Source: QHXW01 sp035280425
Lineage (GTDB): Bacteria; Acidobacteriota; Terriglobia; Bryobacterales; Bryobacteraceae
Reading direction: 5' to 3'
NCBI GenBank assembly: GCA_035280425.1
Contig: DATEFW010000024.1
Span: 372,001 to 436,000 of the forward strand
DNA: 64,000 nucleotides
Notes under the pieces: model-generated
The model's database searches: none
The model's input: the letters and a program-made list of their open reading frames with translations, nothing else
Told to the model about the DNA's origin: nothing
In this document: piece by piece, positions 8,558-16,556 of the stretch
Layout of the letters: each line of letters starts with the position of its first letter
Numbering within the stretch: position 1 is the first letter of the stretch
Program-made: the position numbers and the translations under genes

Positions 8558-8812
8558 ATGCGAATTCCGCCAACCGGAAAAAGCGAGCCAGTCAGCCCGG
8601 CGTCCCCCGCCCAGCCGAACGCCGCCGCCCCGGCACCACCAGCGGCAGGCACGGATCACGCTGATCTTTCAGCTCTTTCCCGTGCAGTCGGGGGACTGGG
8701 TACCGGCCGCCTCGAAGAAATCCAATCCGCTGTAAATGCAGGGACTTATGTGGTCGATGCCAAGGAATTGAGCCGGCGGATCGTGGATTTCTACCTCACC
8801 CGCGTCGATTAA
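8558..8812 (+). CDS. flgM: Anti-sigma-28 factor FlgM
   Basis: An 84-residue protein. The N-terminal half is Pro/Ala-rich and probably disordered. The C-terminal half has the FlgM sigma-binding helices (RLEEIQSAVNAGTYVVDAK followed by RIVDFYL). FlgM holds the flagellar sigma factor inactive until the hook is complete and is then exported. I use the ATG at 8558; a TTG directly before it is less likely, and AAAGG lies eight bases upstream. It is the last gene of the rightward flagellar operon and also has its own sigma-28-like promoter. Confidence 0.88.
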   Translation: MRIPPTGKSEPVSPASPAQPNAAAPAPPAAGTDHADLSALSRAVGGLGTGRLEEIQSAVNAGTYVVDAKELSRRIVDFYLTRVD

Positions 8813-8822
8813 CTCTTTTTTA

Positions 8823-9233
8823 TCAAGCTTCTGCCGAAATTCGCCCGCTCGCTGTCTGCGCCCCGGTCGCCGGGCTGACTTTCTCCCACGCTTCCGACAT
8901 CGTGGCCAGCAAAACGGCGACTTCGGCGAGCGGCGCTTCGGTCTTTTCGAAATTGGCAGTCAGCAAGCGGCGCTCGATGTAATCGTAAAGCTCCCGGAGA
9001 TCATGTGCCAACGCCGGATCAGCCTGTGGATTCAATGATATGGCCAGCTCGCGCACGATGCTCGACGCTTTAGAAATCGCCCGCCCACGCTCTGCCGTCT
9101 CGCCGACCGCCCCGTGCTCCCGGGCGTCCCGTACCGCATCGAGAGCCGCGCGGTAAAGCATGCGGACCAGCTCGATCGGCTCGGCCCCAACGATGTTGGC
9201 TTCCAGATACGCGGTGTAGGGATTGCTCGGCAT
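8823..9233 (-). CDS. fliS: Flagellin export chaperone FliS
   Basis: A 136-residue all-helical protein. The start (NPYTAYLEANIVGAEPIELV, then RMLYRAALDAV) matches FliS, which binds the C-terminus of flagellin in the cytosol and keeps it from polymerising before export. I chose the ATG at 9233 over a GTG at 9242, because the family begins three to five residues before NPY and an AGG lies eight bases upstream of the ATG. It is transcribed towards flgM and ends ten bases from it. A perfect GCCGATAA element lies just upstream, so it can be expressed separately from flaG. Confidence 0.92.
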   Translation of the reverse strand: MPSNPYTAYLEANIVGAEPIELVRMLYRAALDAVRDAREHGAVGETAERGRAISKASSIVRELAISLNPQADPALAHDLRELYDYIERRLLTANFEKTEAPLAEVAVLLATMSEAWEKVSPATGAQTASGRISAEA

Positions 9234-9251
9234 GTTCAGCACCTAAAGGGC

Positions 9252-9278
9252 TTATCGGCTCAAATTCGGGGTTTTGTC
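9252..9278 (-). promoter_or_regulatory. Sigma-28-like promoter of fliS
   Basis: The minus strand contains GCCGATAA at 9259-9252, an exact match to the sigma-28 -10 element. The expected -35 position (15 bases away) reads GACA, a poor match to TAAA; AAAA occurs at a 12-base distance. The perfect -10 box placed about 20 bases before the fliS start makes a flagellar late-class promoter likely. Confidence 0.55.
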
Positions 9279-9300
9279 GTAGTACCTGAAGGCGGGCGGA

Positions 9301-9582
9301 CTACTCGTTCTGCTGGTGAAACTCTTCGGCGAGCCGCAGAATGTACTCCGGAGGAATCTGGTTGACCACTTCTTTTGTTTTTTTGTTGACGATACGAATC
9401 ACAGGGAGTCGCGTCTGCCGGTCGAGCAGGAAAGTGAGCTCGTTGTTGTCGCCAAAGTACTGGGCGGCATTGAGGGCATGAACGGCCTGGATGATATCCC
9501 GGTTTTCGGCCGGATCGGGTGTTACGGGAGCTGGAGCCATGACCGCGCCAAGTCCTAACCCGTTGATTCCCGTGATGTCCAT
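9301..9582 (-). CDS. flaG: FlaG-family protein
   Basis: A 93-residue protein. The C-terminal two thirds fit the FlaG family: LTFLLDRQTRLPVIRIVNKK, TKEVVNQIPPE and a final amphipathic segment. FlaG proteins are found next to fliD/fliS and influence filament length; their molecular role is unclear. The N-terminal 30 residues are Gly/Pro/Ala-rich and specific to this protein. It lies upstream of fliS on the same strand, separated by 67 bases that carry the fliS promoter. A sigma-28-like site also lies upstream of flaG. Confidence 0.82.
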   Translation of the reverse strand: MDITGINGLGLGAVMAPAPVTPDPAENRDIIQAVHALNAAQYFGDNNELTFLLDRQTRLPVIRIVNKKTKEVVNQIPPEYILRLAEEFHQQNE

Positions 9583-9624
9583 AATGGCATCCTGGCGGGA
9601 GCAGCTTCGCCCCCTCGTTAGGCT

Positions 9625-9651
9625 TTTCGGCCCGCTGGGGCGAGTTTTTCA
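9625..9651 (-). promoter_or_regulatory. Sigma-28-like promoter of flaG
   Basis: Minus strand: GAAA, 15 bases, GCCGAAAA. It matches TAAA-N15-GCCGATAA at 3 of 4 and 7 of 8 positions with exact spacing. It would give a leader of about 35 bases before flaG. Confidence 0.45.
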
Positions 9652-9697
9652 AGTTTTTCACTAAAGTTTTCGGGATTCCGGTCGATTTTTGACTGAA

Positions 9698-10519
9698 ATG
9701 AGGTTTTCGCCTGCTGGTTGGCTGATAGTTAGCATTCTGCTTAGCCCAACAGTTAATGCCGGGCAAGCGTCCGGCAACCCTGGCGGCGTGAAGGCCGAAG
9801 ACAAAGCCAAGCCAGCGGATCCGGGTGTAGCGGCCGTTCCGCCTGCCAAAGCCACAATGGAGACCACGGCTCAAAAGCAGCGCGACGCGACCCTGGCGGC
9901 AATGCAACAATCGCTCGAAAAGCAGCGTGCGGCGGTGGCGGCCGGTGTTGCGGCGGACAAGAAGGGCGCGCCGGCGGTTGACGGATCATCCTTCTTCAAC
10001 CTGCCTCCCATGCCGGCTCCGGCGAATTTGCCCGCGGCGTTCGCGATGCCCGAGGCCGGGATGCCGGATGTGGATTGCCAGCCCGTACCTGAAGCGCAGG
10101 TGACGCCGGCCGTCGAGGAAGCGGCGCGGCGGGAGGGGCTCGAGGCGAAACTCATCGCCGCCGTGATCGAACAGGAATCCGGCTTTCGCCCGTGCGCGAT
10201 TTCCGTAAAGGGCGCGCAAGGGCTGATGCAGCTCATGCCCGACACGGCCGATCGATTTGGCGTGAAAGATCCGTTCGATATCAAGCAGAACATCGACGCC
10301 GGGGCGAAGTTTTTGAAGGAACTGATCACGCGATATAACGGCGATCTATCGCTGGCGCTCGGCGCGTACAACGCCGGCTCGGGCAAGGTAGATGCGGCAG
10401 GCGGCGTGCCGGATATTTCGGAGACGACCAATTACGTCAGCGAAATCCTGAAGAAGCTCGGGAAAGACGCGGCCGCGCCCAAGGCTGTCAATGCGATCAG
10501 CCCTGTGCCCGCACAGTGA
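9698..10519 (+). CDS. Secreted lytic transglycosylase (SLT domain)
   Basis: A 273-residue protein with an N-terminal signal peptide (residues about 7-22), an Ala/Pro/Lys-rich linker to about residue 130, and a C-terminal SLT goose-lysozyme-like domain. The catalytic glutamate is E160 in IEQESGF. The family motifs GLMQLMPDTADRFG and LALGAYNAGSGKVD follow. Such enzymes cleave the MurNAc-GlcNAc bond in peptidoglycan to form 1,6-anhydromuramic acid. It lies next to the flagellar genes, and flgJ lacks a hydrolase domain, so it may open the wall for the rod; this is inference. I use the ATG at 9698; a TTG at 9689 is in frame but no ribosome site is clear for either. Its last 15 codons are duplicated 343 bases downstream. 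Confidence 0.88.
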   Translation: MRFSPAGWLIVSILLSPTVNAGQASGNPGGVKAEDKAKPADPGVAAVPPAKATMETTAQKQRDATLAAMQQSLEKQRAAVAAGVAADKKGAPAVDGSSFFNLPPMPAPANLPAAFAMPEAGMPDVDCQPVPEAQVTPAVEEAARREGLEAKLIAAVIEQESGFRPCAISVKGAQGLMQLMPDTADRFGVKDPFDIKQNIDAGAKFLKELITRYNGDLSLALGAYNAGSGKVDAAGGVPDISETTNYVSEILKKLGKDAAAPKAVNAISPVPAQ

Positions 10520-10524
10520 AGAAC
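10471..10524 (+). repeat. Direct repeat, copy 1 (3' end of the transglycosylase gene)
   Basis: These 54 bases, which contain the last codons and stop of the transglycosylase gene, recur at 10814-10867 with four mismatches. The last 35 bases (10490-10524) are identical in both copies. The offset is 343 bases. Confidence 0.9.
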
Positions 10525-10813
10525 AGAGACGTTCAATTTAACAGTAGCCACCCCGGAGCACATCGAGAGGAGTGTGTAAAGTGGGCGACGGGTGCTCAAT
10601 TGTGCTCGGCGTTTATCCGCCTGCCGGCACAACGGCAAATAACTGCCCGGATCCCACTGTTATCCGAGCAGGTACTCTGCTGTGCGAAATCCACGATGCC
10701 GTCCTCAGACCGCCAATGCGACGCATGGCGGCTCCGTGGCTCACCTGCTCGAAAGCCCAGTTCGCGGCGATTCCCCAGTTCTGACCGAGCTTGTACCGAA
10801 GCCGCTAACAGCA
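10525..10813. other. Non-coding segment between the direct repeats
   Basis: About 290 bases with no convincing gene. Reading frames on both strands are short, and none has a recognisable motif or ribosome site. With the repeat copy it fills the 382-base gap between the transglycosylase and the next gene. I see no transposase, terminal inverted repeats or stable RNA. Confidence 0.5.
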
Positions 10814-10867
10814 GGCCGCGCCGAAGGCGATTAATGCGATCAGCCCTGTGCCCGCACAGTGAAGAAC
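10814..10867 (+). repeat. Direct repeat, copy 2
   Basis: Copy of 10471-10524 with 50 of 54 bases identical. In this copy the codons for the protein C-terminus and the stop are preserved, but no gene precedes them. It looks like the remnant of a partial tandem duplication or of a lost second gene copy. Confidence 0.9.
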
Positions 10868-10901
10868 GTCAGGCGATGCTGCGCTGTGAAGATTCGCGGG
10901 A

Positions 10902-13268
10902 TCAGTCCCAGCGCAATGCGACCATTGGATCGACGCGGCTGGCTCGCCGGGCAGGGACGTAGCACGCGGCCAACGCCACCGCGAACATCACAGCAGAGAC
11001 TCCAGCGTAGACCAGCGGGTCTGAAGGACTAACGCCGAAAATCAGACTTGCCAGCACGCGGCGCAGGAGGAACGCACCGACCAGCCCGGCGGCGATTCCG
11101 AGAGCGCTGAGTTGGATTCCCCGGCGAAGCACATCGCTAATAATCTCCCGCGACGACGCGCCGAGGGCCACGCGTACGGCGATCTCGCGTGTACGCTGCG
11201 TCACCGACCAGGAGACAACGCCGTAAATACCGACTAGCGCCAGCACTATGGCCAGGGCCGCGAACGATGCCAGCAGTGCCATGGTCCATCGCCGCGCGGC
11301 GGCGGATTCCGCGACCACGGCATCCATGGTGCGGATTTCTGAAATGGCAACATCCGCGTCAGCCCCGTGAATTGCCGACCGCACGGCACCGATCAGCGAT
11401 GCCGGGTTGCCGGCGGTGCGCACGACAATCGACAAAGGAGCCAATGCCGGGTAATAGAGATCGAGGCTCGGCTCCGAATCCAGCCCGAATTGCTTAACGT
11501 CAGCGACGACGCCAATGATGGTGGACCATGTCGGATTCGGCCCCCAAGGCCCGGTGATGAATTTGAGACCCACGGGGTTCTTGTCCGGCCAGAATCGCCG
11601 CGCCATAGCCTCGTTAATCATGACCACGGGCTGATTCAGATCCCGTTCAGTGAAGGCACGGCCGGAGAGAATCGGAATGCGCATCGCGCGGAAATATTCC
11701 GGGCTGACCCACCGGGTTTGAGCGGCGGGAAGGGCCTCGGGATTGATGAGCGGGCTTCCCGGCACGTTGAAGCGGCCGGCGCTCGCATGATTGGAGCTCA
11801 GGGGTAATAAATTCGTAGACGCGAATGAATCGACGCCGGGAATCTGCTTGACGCGTTCCTCGATGCGGCGGAAGAGGACATCCGGCTTGTGCGAATCCGG
11901 AACTGTGAGCCGCATGGTGAGGAGTCCGGCAGGGCTGAATCCGGGATGCACGTGCAAGAGGCGCACAAAACTCCTGACGAGAATGCCCGCGCCGACGACC
12001 AACACGATCGCCAGCGCGAATTCGGCGACCACGAGCGCCGAGCGCATTTTCCCGGCGCTGCCGCCGGTGGCCGATCCATTCTTGATGACGGTGTTGGTGT
12101 CGGTGCGCAGCGTGTGCATCACGGGTGCGGCGCCAAATGCTACACCGGTAGCGAGCGAGACCACGAAGAGGAAACCCAGCACATTCCAATCGACAGACGT
12201 TTCGACGGGCGAGAGCCATTTCAATCCTAGCTCTCCCACGGCAAATCCCGCTGCGCCACCCATGGCCGCGAGAAGAAAGCTCTCGGTGAACAGTTGGCGC
12301 GCAATGCGCCAGGTTCCTGCGCCTAGGGCGATCCTCACGGCGATCTCGCGCGATCGTCCGCCGGCGCGCGCCAGCAGAAGACTCGCCACGTTGCTGCACG
12401 CGATCAACAGCACGAGCACGACGGCGCCGAATAGCATCAACAGCGCCGGACGAACGCTTCTGGTGAGATCCTCCTGAAGATTCGATACCTGCATGCCCCA
12501 GCCGGTGCTGGTTTTTGGACGCTCGGCGGCAAGGCGCGCGGAGAGGGCCGACAGGCGGCGGGAAGCCTGCTGCGTGGTAACGTGCGGGTTCAGTCGGGCG
12601 ACAAATGCCATGGCATGGCGTACGGGATTGGTCATTTCATCGCCATATAGGGGGCCGGGCGGCAACCACAAGTCGGCCCAATCGGGAAGATTGAAACCGG
12701 CGGGCATCACGCCGATCACGGTAAAGATGTGATCATTCAGGCGGATGGTTTTGCCGATCACAGAGGGTGCAGCGGCGAAGCGGGTGCGCCAAAGGCGATG
12801 GCTGAGCAGGACGGAGTCGGGCGATTCCGCAGCGGCGAAAGCGCGGCCGAGCGCCGGCGCGACGCCAAGCACGTGCAGAAAATTGGTGGAACAAAATCCG
12901 CCCTGAACGCTGAGCGCTTCGGCGCCGGGTGCAGTGAGCACCAGTTCGTAAGGAACAAAGCGATACCACGCGGCGCCTTCAAAAAGATCGCGCTGCTTGC
13001 CCCAGAGATCCAACTCGGGAGGAGATGCGCCGATCTTGGGAAACATGGGCAGAAGCCTGTTCTGGGACAGGTAGGTATCCCAGGCGACGACCAACCGCGA
13101 CGGATCGCGATACGGCAGCGGTTTGAACAGGACCGCGTGAACGACGCTAAATATGGCGGTATTGGCGCCGATTCCGAGGGCCAGGGTGAGGACGGCGACG
13201 GCGGCGAAAACCGGCGACCGGAGAAAACCGCGGGCGGCGTAGCGAAGGTCACGAATCAGAGTGTCCAT
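10902..13268 (-). CDS. ABC-type permease of the MacB/FtsX family (ADOP type)
   Basis: A 788-residue inner-membrane protein with two MacB-like periplasmic core domains and two FtsX permease domains. The first transmembrane helix lies at about residues 18-40 (VAVLTLALGIGANTAIFSVV). Later helices surround GAVVLVLLIACSNVASLLLA, and the C-terminal FtsX unit contains LALVGIYGVVSWSV and ends CYVPARRASRVDPMVALR. This single-chain, duplicated permease without its own ATPase is the 'acidobacterial duplicated orphan permease' form. The substrate is unknown; MacB relatives move peptides, lipoproteins or drugs. Unlike the second permease it lacks the N-terminal soluble prefix. It diverges from the PadR gene, so the same regulatory gap may control it. 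Confidence 0.85.
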   Translation of the reverse strand: MDTLIRDLRYAARGFLRSPVFAAVAVLTLALGIGANTAIFSVVHAVLFKPLPYRDPSRLVVAWDTYLSQNRLLPMFPKIGASPPELDLWGKQRDLFEGAAWYRFVPYELVLTAPGAEALSVQGGFCSTNFLHVLGVAPALGRAFAAAESPDSVLLSHRLWRTRFAAAPSVIGKTIRLNDHIFTVIGVMPAGFNLPDWADLWLPPGPLYGDEMTNPVRHAMAFVARLNPHVTTQQASRRLSALSARLAAERPKTSTGWGMQVSNLQEDLTRSVRPALLMLFGAVVLVLLIACSNVASLLLARAGGRSREIAVRIALGAGTWRIARQLFTESFLLAAMGGAAGFAVGELGLKWLSPVETSVDWNVLGFLFVVSLATGVAFGAAPVMHTLRTDTNTVIKNGSATGGSAGKMRSALVVAEFALAIVLVVGAGILVRSFVRLLHVHPGFSPAGLLTMRLTVPDSHKPDVLFRRIEERVKQIPGVDSFASTNLLPLSSNHASAGRFNVPGSPLINPEALPAAQTRWVSPEYFRAMRIPILSGRAFTERDLNQPVVMINEAMARRFWPDKNPVGLKFITGPWGPNPTWSTIIGVVADVKQFGLDSEPSLDLYYPALAPLSIVVRTAGNPASLIGAVRSAIHGADADVAISEIRTMDAVVAESAAARRWTMALLASFAALAIVLALVGIYGVVSWSVTQRTREIAVRVALGASSREIISDVLRRGIQLSALGIAAGLVGAFLLRRVLASLIFGVSPSDPLVYAGVSAVMFAVALAACYVPARRASRVDPMVALRWD

Positions 13269-13320
13269 TATTCATTCAACGTAGTTATTGTATAGCGCCG
13301 GATCTCGAAGCATTACGGCC

Positions 13321-13370
13321 GGCACATTTAGTAGACAAACTACACAATGTGCCATAGAATGTCTACACAA
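13321..13370 (+). promoter_or_regulatory. padR-type promoter with nested inverted repeats (probable autoregulatory operator)
   Basis: A sigma-70-like promoter TAGACA (13332-13337), 17 bases, TAGAAT (13355-13360) matches the consensus at 5 of 6 positions in each box. Two perfect inverted repeats lie over it: GGCACATT (13321-13328) with AATGTGCC (13346-13353), and GTAGACA (13331-13337) with TGTCTAC (13360-13366). The direct repeat CTACACAATG occurs at 13340 and 13363. The predicted start point falls at about 13367-13370, on the start codon, so the message would be nearly leaderless. Confidence 0.6.
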
Positions 13371-13726
13371 TGCGACGCAGGGAAACCGAACGGGTGGAGC
13401 TGCTGCAAGGGACGCTGGATCTGCTGATTCTGCGCACGCTGGCGGCCGGGCGGGCGCACGGGCACGCGATCGCCAAGCACATTCAGCGAACGTCGGAAGA
13501 ATTGCTGCAGGTCGAAACCGGGTCTTTGTATCCGGCGCTGCACCGGCTGGAGGCGAAGGGCTGGATTGCGGCTTCCTGGGAGCTGTCGGACAAGGGCAAG
13601 CGGGCGCGGTACTACCGGCTGACGCGGCCGGGGCGGAAACAGTTGGCCGCCGAGCAAACGAAATGGCAGGCCTTTTCGCGCGCGATGGGGATGATTCTGA
13701 ATCCGGTGGAGGAGAAGGCGCGATGA
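13370..13726 (+). CDS. PadR-family transcriptional regulator
   Basis: A 118-residue winged-helix protein. The N-terminal PadR domain is clear: LLQGTLDLLILRTLAAG, then the recognition region HGHAIAKHIQRTS, LLQVETGSLYPALHRLEAKG and the wing KRARYYRLTRPGRKQL. PadR proteins repress efflux and detoxification genes and often bind small phenolic or drug-like ligands. Proteins of this short class (PadR-s1) usually sit next to an ADOP permease in acidobacteria, as here. The stop overlaps the permease ATG (ATGA). There is no ribosome site upstream; the promoter places the transcript start at the start codon. Confidence 0.92.
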   Translation: MRRRETERVELLQGTLDLLILRTLAAGRAHGHAIAKHIQRTSEELLQVETGSLYPALHRLEAKGWIAASWELSDKGKRARYYRLTRPGRKQLAAEQTKWQAFSRAMGMILNPVEEKAR

Positions 13727-16482
13727 ATTCTTTGTGGCGAAAGCTGATCTGGCGGGTGCGGCGGAACGACAGAGAAGCCGAGTTGCGCGAGGAGCTCGCG
13801 TTTCATCTCGAAGAAGAAGCGGGCGAGCGGCGGGCGGAGGGGATGCACGAGCCAGAAGCGCGGCAGGCGGCGCGGCGGGGGCTGGGCAATTTCATGCTCG
13901 TCCAAGAAGACACGCGCGCGGCGTGGGGATGGACGTGGATCGAGCAACTGTTGCAAGACGTGCGCTATGGCTTGCGGACCATGGCGGCGAACCGGATGTT
14001 CACGGTGCTGGCGGTCGCGTCGCTGGCGCTGGGTATCGGAGCCAATACCGCGATCTTCAGCTTCATGGATTCGATTCTGCTGCGCTCGCTGCCGGTGGCG
14101 GATCCGGCATCGCTCGTGGTGCTGAACTGGCACGCCAAGACAGATCGGCGCGATTTCGTGATGCACGCGATGAGCGGCGAGACGTGGGACTCACCATCGG
14201 GAGTCGAGAGCGGCATTTTTCCGTATCCAGTTTTTGAATTGTTTCGGAAAAACGACGCGGTGTTTTCGAGCGTGTTCGGACACTTTCGCTATTGGCCGTT
14301 GAGAAGTCTGAATGTGACGATCAAAGGGCAGGCGGAAGTTGCCGGGGGATGGAATGTATCGGGCGATTATTTTCGGGGGCTGGGAGTGCAACCGGTCGCC
14401 GGGCGTCTGATTATTCCAGACGATGACCGCGCGGGAGCCGCGCCCGTTGTGGTGGTCCGGTACGGGTTTGCGGAAAGACGTTTCGGCGGCGCGGCGAAGG
14501 CCGTAGGGAAGCAGGTGCTGATCAATAATCTGCCGTTCACGGTGGTGGGCGTGACGCCGCCCGAATTTTTTGGCGCCGATCCGGCGGCGAATCCGGATAT
14601 TTTTCTTCCAATCCACGCCAATGAACTGTTGGGAGCGGGGCATCAGTTTGGCTTTCGAGCGGAGGACTATCTTGACCGGCACTACTACTGGATCCAGATC
14701 ATGGGCAGATTACGTCCCGGGGTCAGCGTGGCGCAGGCGCAGGCGGTGGTGGCGCCGCAGTTTCATCAATGGGTGGAGAGCACGGCGGATGAAAAGGAGC
14801 GCGCGAATCTTCCCGAACTGATGGTGAAGGAAGGTGCGGCCGGACGCGCTACGCTGCGGCGGCGCTATTCGAGACCGCTCTACTTGCTGATGGCGCTGGT
14901 GGGATTGATGCTGGCGCTGGCGTGCGCGAATGTGGCGAATCTGCTGCTGGCGCGGGCTGCGGCGAGGCGGCGGGAGATTGCGCTGCGGATGAGCGTCGGC
15001 GCGGGCCGCGCTCGCGTGGTGCGGCAACTGCTGACGGAAAGTGTGCTGCTGGCGTCGCTTGGCGGGGCGGCGGGCGTGCTGTTGGCGATCTGGGGGATGC
15101 GGTTTCTCACATTGCTGCTGGCGAACGGCCAGGCGAATTTTACGCTGCGCGCGGAGCTGAACTGGCACGTGCTGGCAGCGGCGGCGGGACTTTCGGTTTT
15201 GACGGGCGTGCTATTTGGGCTCGCCCCGGCACTCGAAGCGACGCGCGGGGACCTGATGCCGGCGCTGAAGACGGGGCGTACGAGCGGGGCGGGGCGGCCG
15301 CGGCGCGTCGGCATGCGGCACGTGCTGATGGCGGGGCAAGTGGCGATTTCACTCGTGATGCTGGTAGCGGCGGGGCTGTTTGTGCGGACGCTCGATAATC
15401 TGGAATCGATCGAGCTGGGATTCAACCGCGAAAACGTTCTGCTGTTTCAGTTGGACGCGCGAAAGGCGGGGCACAAGGAGCCGGAAATCGAAAGTTTTTA
15501 CGCCGCGCTGCGCAAGAAGTTCAGCGAGATTCCGGGCGTGCGGAGCGCGAGTCTTTCGGAAGATTCGCTGATTGACGCGGGGTCCGGACGCGATATCAGC
15601 GTGGCCGGCGCGCGGCCGAATCAGGCCAACCGCTATTTGCGGGTCGGGCCGGAATTTTTTACGACCATGCAGATTCCGATTCTGGCGGGACGAGGGATTG
15701 AAGAGCGCGACCGGCCTGGTGCGCCCGCTGTCGCGGTGGTGAACGAGGTATTTGTCCGGGCCAACCTGGGCGGCCGGAATCCGCTGGGGCAGCATCTGAT
15801 TCTGTGGGAACAGGGAGAAGGCAGCCGCATCGGGCGCGATATGGAGATTGTCGGGGTGGCGAAGAACGCGCGTTACGGGCGGTTGACGGAGAAGATTCCG
15901 CCGGTGGTGTACATGCCGTACGACCAGGGCTTCCCAGCGCCGGAGCAGATGGTGTACGCGCTGCGCACGGGGGGCGATCCGCTGCGGTACGTCCATGCCG
16001 TTCGGGAAATTGTGCAGCAGGCGGACGCGCGCGTGCCGGTGACAGAGGTCAGAACGCAAGTGGCGGACATCGACCAGACGATCAGCCAGCAGATCACGTT
16101 CGCCAGGCTGTGCACGGGCTTCGCGATTCTTGCGCTCGTGATCGCATGTGTGGGTCTCTACGGCACGGTTTCGTATAACGTCGCGCGGCGCACGGGCGAG
16201 ATCGGGATCCGGATGGCGCTGGGGGCGCAGGCGAGCGGGGTGGTGCGGATGGTTTTGGGAGAGGTGCTGGCGGTGGCAGCGGCGGGGGTCGGGATCGGGC
16301 TTGCGATGGCGCTGGGCGCGGCGAAGTTTGTGGCATCGTTTCTCTACGGGATCCAGGCGAATGACCCGTTGACGCTGGCGCTGGCGGTGGGAACACTCGC
16401 GGGCGCGGCGACGCTGGCGGGTTACGTGCCGGCGAGGAGAGCGGCGAGTATCGATCCGATGAGCGCGCTGCGGAATGAATGA
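13723..16482 (+). CDS. ABC-type permease with N-terminal prefix (ADOP type)
   Basis: A 919-residue protein. Residues 1-75 form a soluble helical prefix (LREELAFHLEEEAGERRAEG) that is typical of PadR-linked ADOPs. Then come two MacB-core/FtsX units. The first membrane helix is near residue 95 (VLAVASLALGIGANTAIFSF), the middle helices include LMALVGLMLALACANVANLL, and the C-terminal unit contains IACVGLYGTVSYNVARR and ends in the ADOP motif YVPARRAASIDPMSALR. No ATP-binding cassette lies in the same chain. It is coupled to the PadR gene by a four-base overlap, so PadR should control it. The frame is open for 145 codons upstream, but that part lies antiphase to padR. Confidence 0.88.
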   Translation: MNSLWRKLIWRVRRNDREAELREELAFHLEEEAGERRAEGMHEPEARQAARRGLGNFMLVQEDTRAAWGWTWIEQLLQDVRYGLRTMAANRMFTVLAVASLALGIGANTAIFSFMDSILLRSLPVADPASLVVLNWHAKTDRRDFVMHAMSGETWDSPSGVESGIFPYPVFELFRKNDAVFSSVFGHFRYWPLRSLNVTIKGQAEVAGGWNVSGDYFRGLGVQPVAGRLIIPDDDRAGAAPVVVVRYGFAERRFGGAAKAVGKQVLINNLPFTVVGVTPPEFFGADPAANPDIFLPIHANELLGAGHQFGFRAEDYLDRHYYWIQIMGRLRPGVSVAQAQAVVAPQFHQWVESTADEKERANLPELMVKEGAAGRATLRRRYSRPLYLLMALVGLMLALACANVANLLLARAAARRREIALRMSVGAGRARVVRQLLTESVLLASLGGAAGVLLAIWGMRFLTLLLANGQANFTLRAELNWHVLAAAAGLSVLTGVLFGLAPALEATRGDLMPALKTGRTSGAGRPRRVGMRHVLMAGQVAISLVMLVAAGLFVRTLDNLESIELGFNRENVLLFQLDARKAGHKEPEIESFYAALRKKFSEIPGVRSASLSEDSLIDAGSGRDISVAGARPNQANRYLRVGPEFFTTMQIPILAGRGIEERDRPGAPAVAVVNEVFVRANLGGRNPLGQHLILWEQGEGSRIGRDMEIVGVAKNARYGRLTEKIPPVVYMPYDQGFPAPEQMVYALRTGGDPLRYVHAVREIVQQADARVPVTEVRTQVADIDQTISQQITFARLCTGFAILALVIACVGLYGTVSYNVARRTGEIGIRMALGAQASGVVRMVLGEVLAVAAAGVGIGLAMALGAAKFVASFLYGIQANDPLTLALAVGTLAGAATLAGYVPARRAASIDPMSALRNE

Positions 16483-16556
16483 GGCCGGGAATGCCGGCGC
16501 GACAATTGTAAACAAGCGTACGGCGGCGGCAGTCGTCAGTACAGTATCCTCGGGGA

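Noticed and set aside
10525..10813. Segment between the direct repeats as an insertion sequence
   Set aside because: No transposase, no terminal inverted repeats; the flanking repeats are gene-derived and too long and diverged for a target duplication.
13288..13722. Open frame of 145 codons upstream of the second ADOP permease
   Set aside because: It is antiphase to the padR gene and reads as Gly/Ala/Arg shadow sequence; the permease begins at the ATG that overlaps the padR stop.
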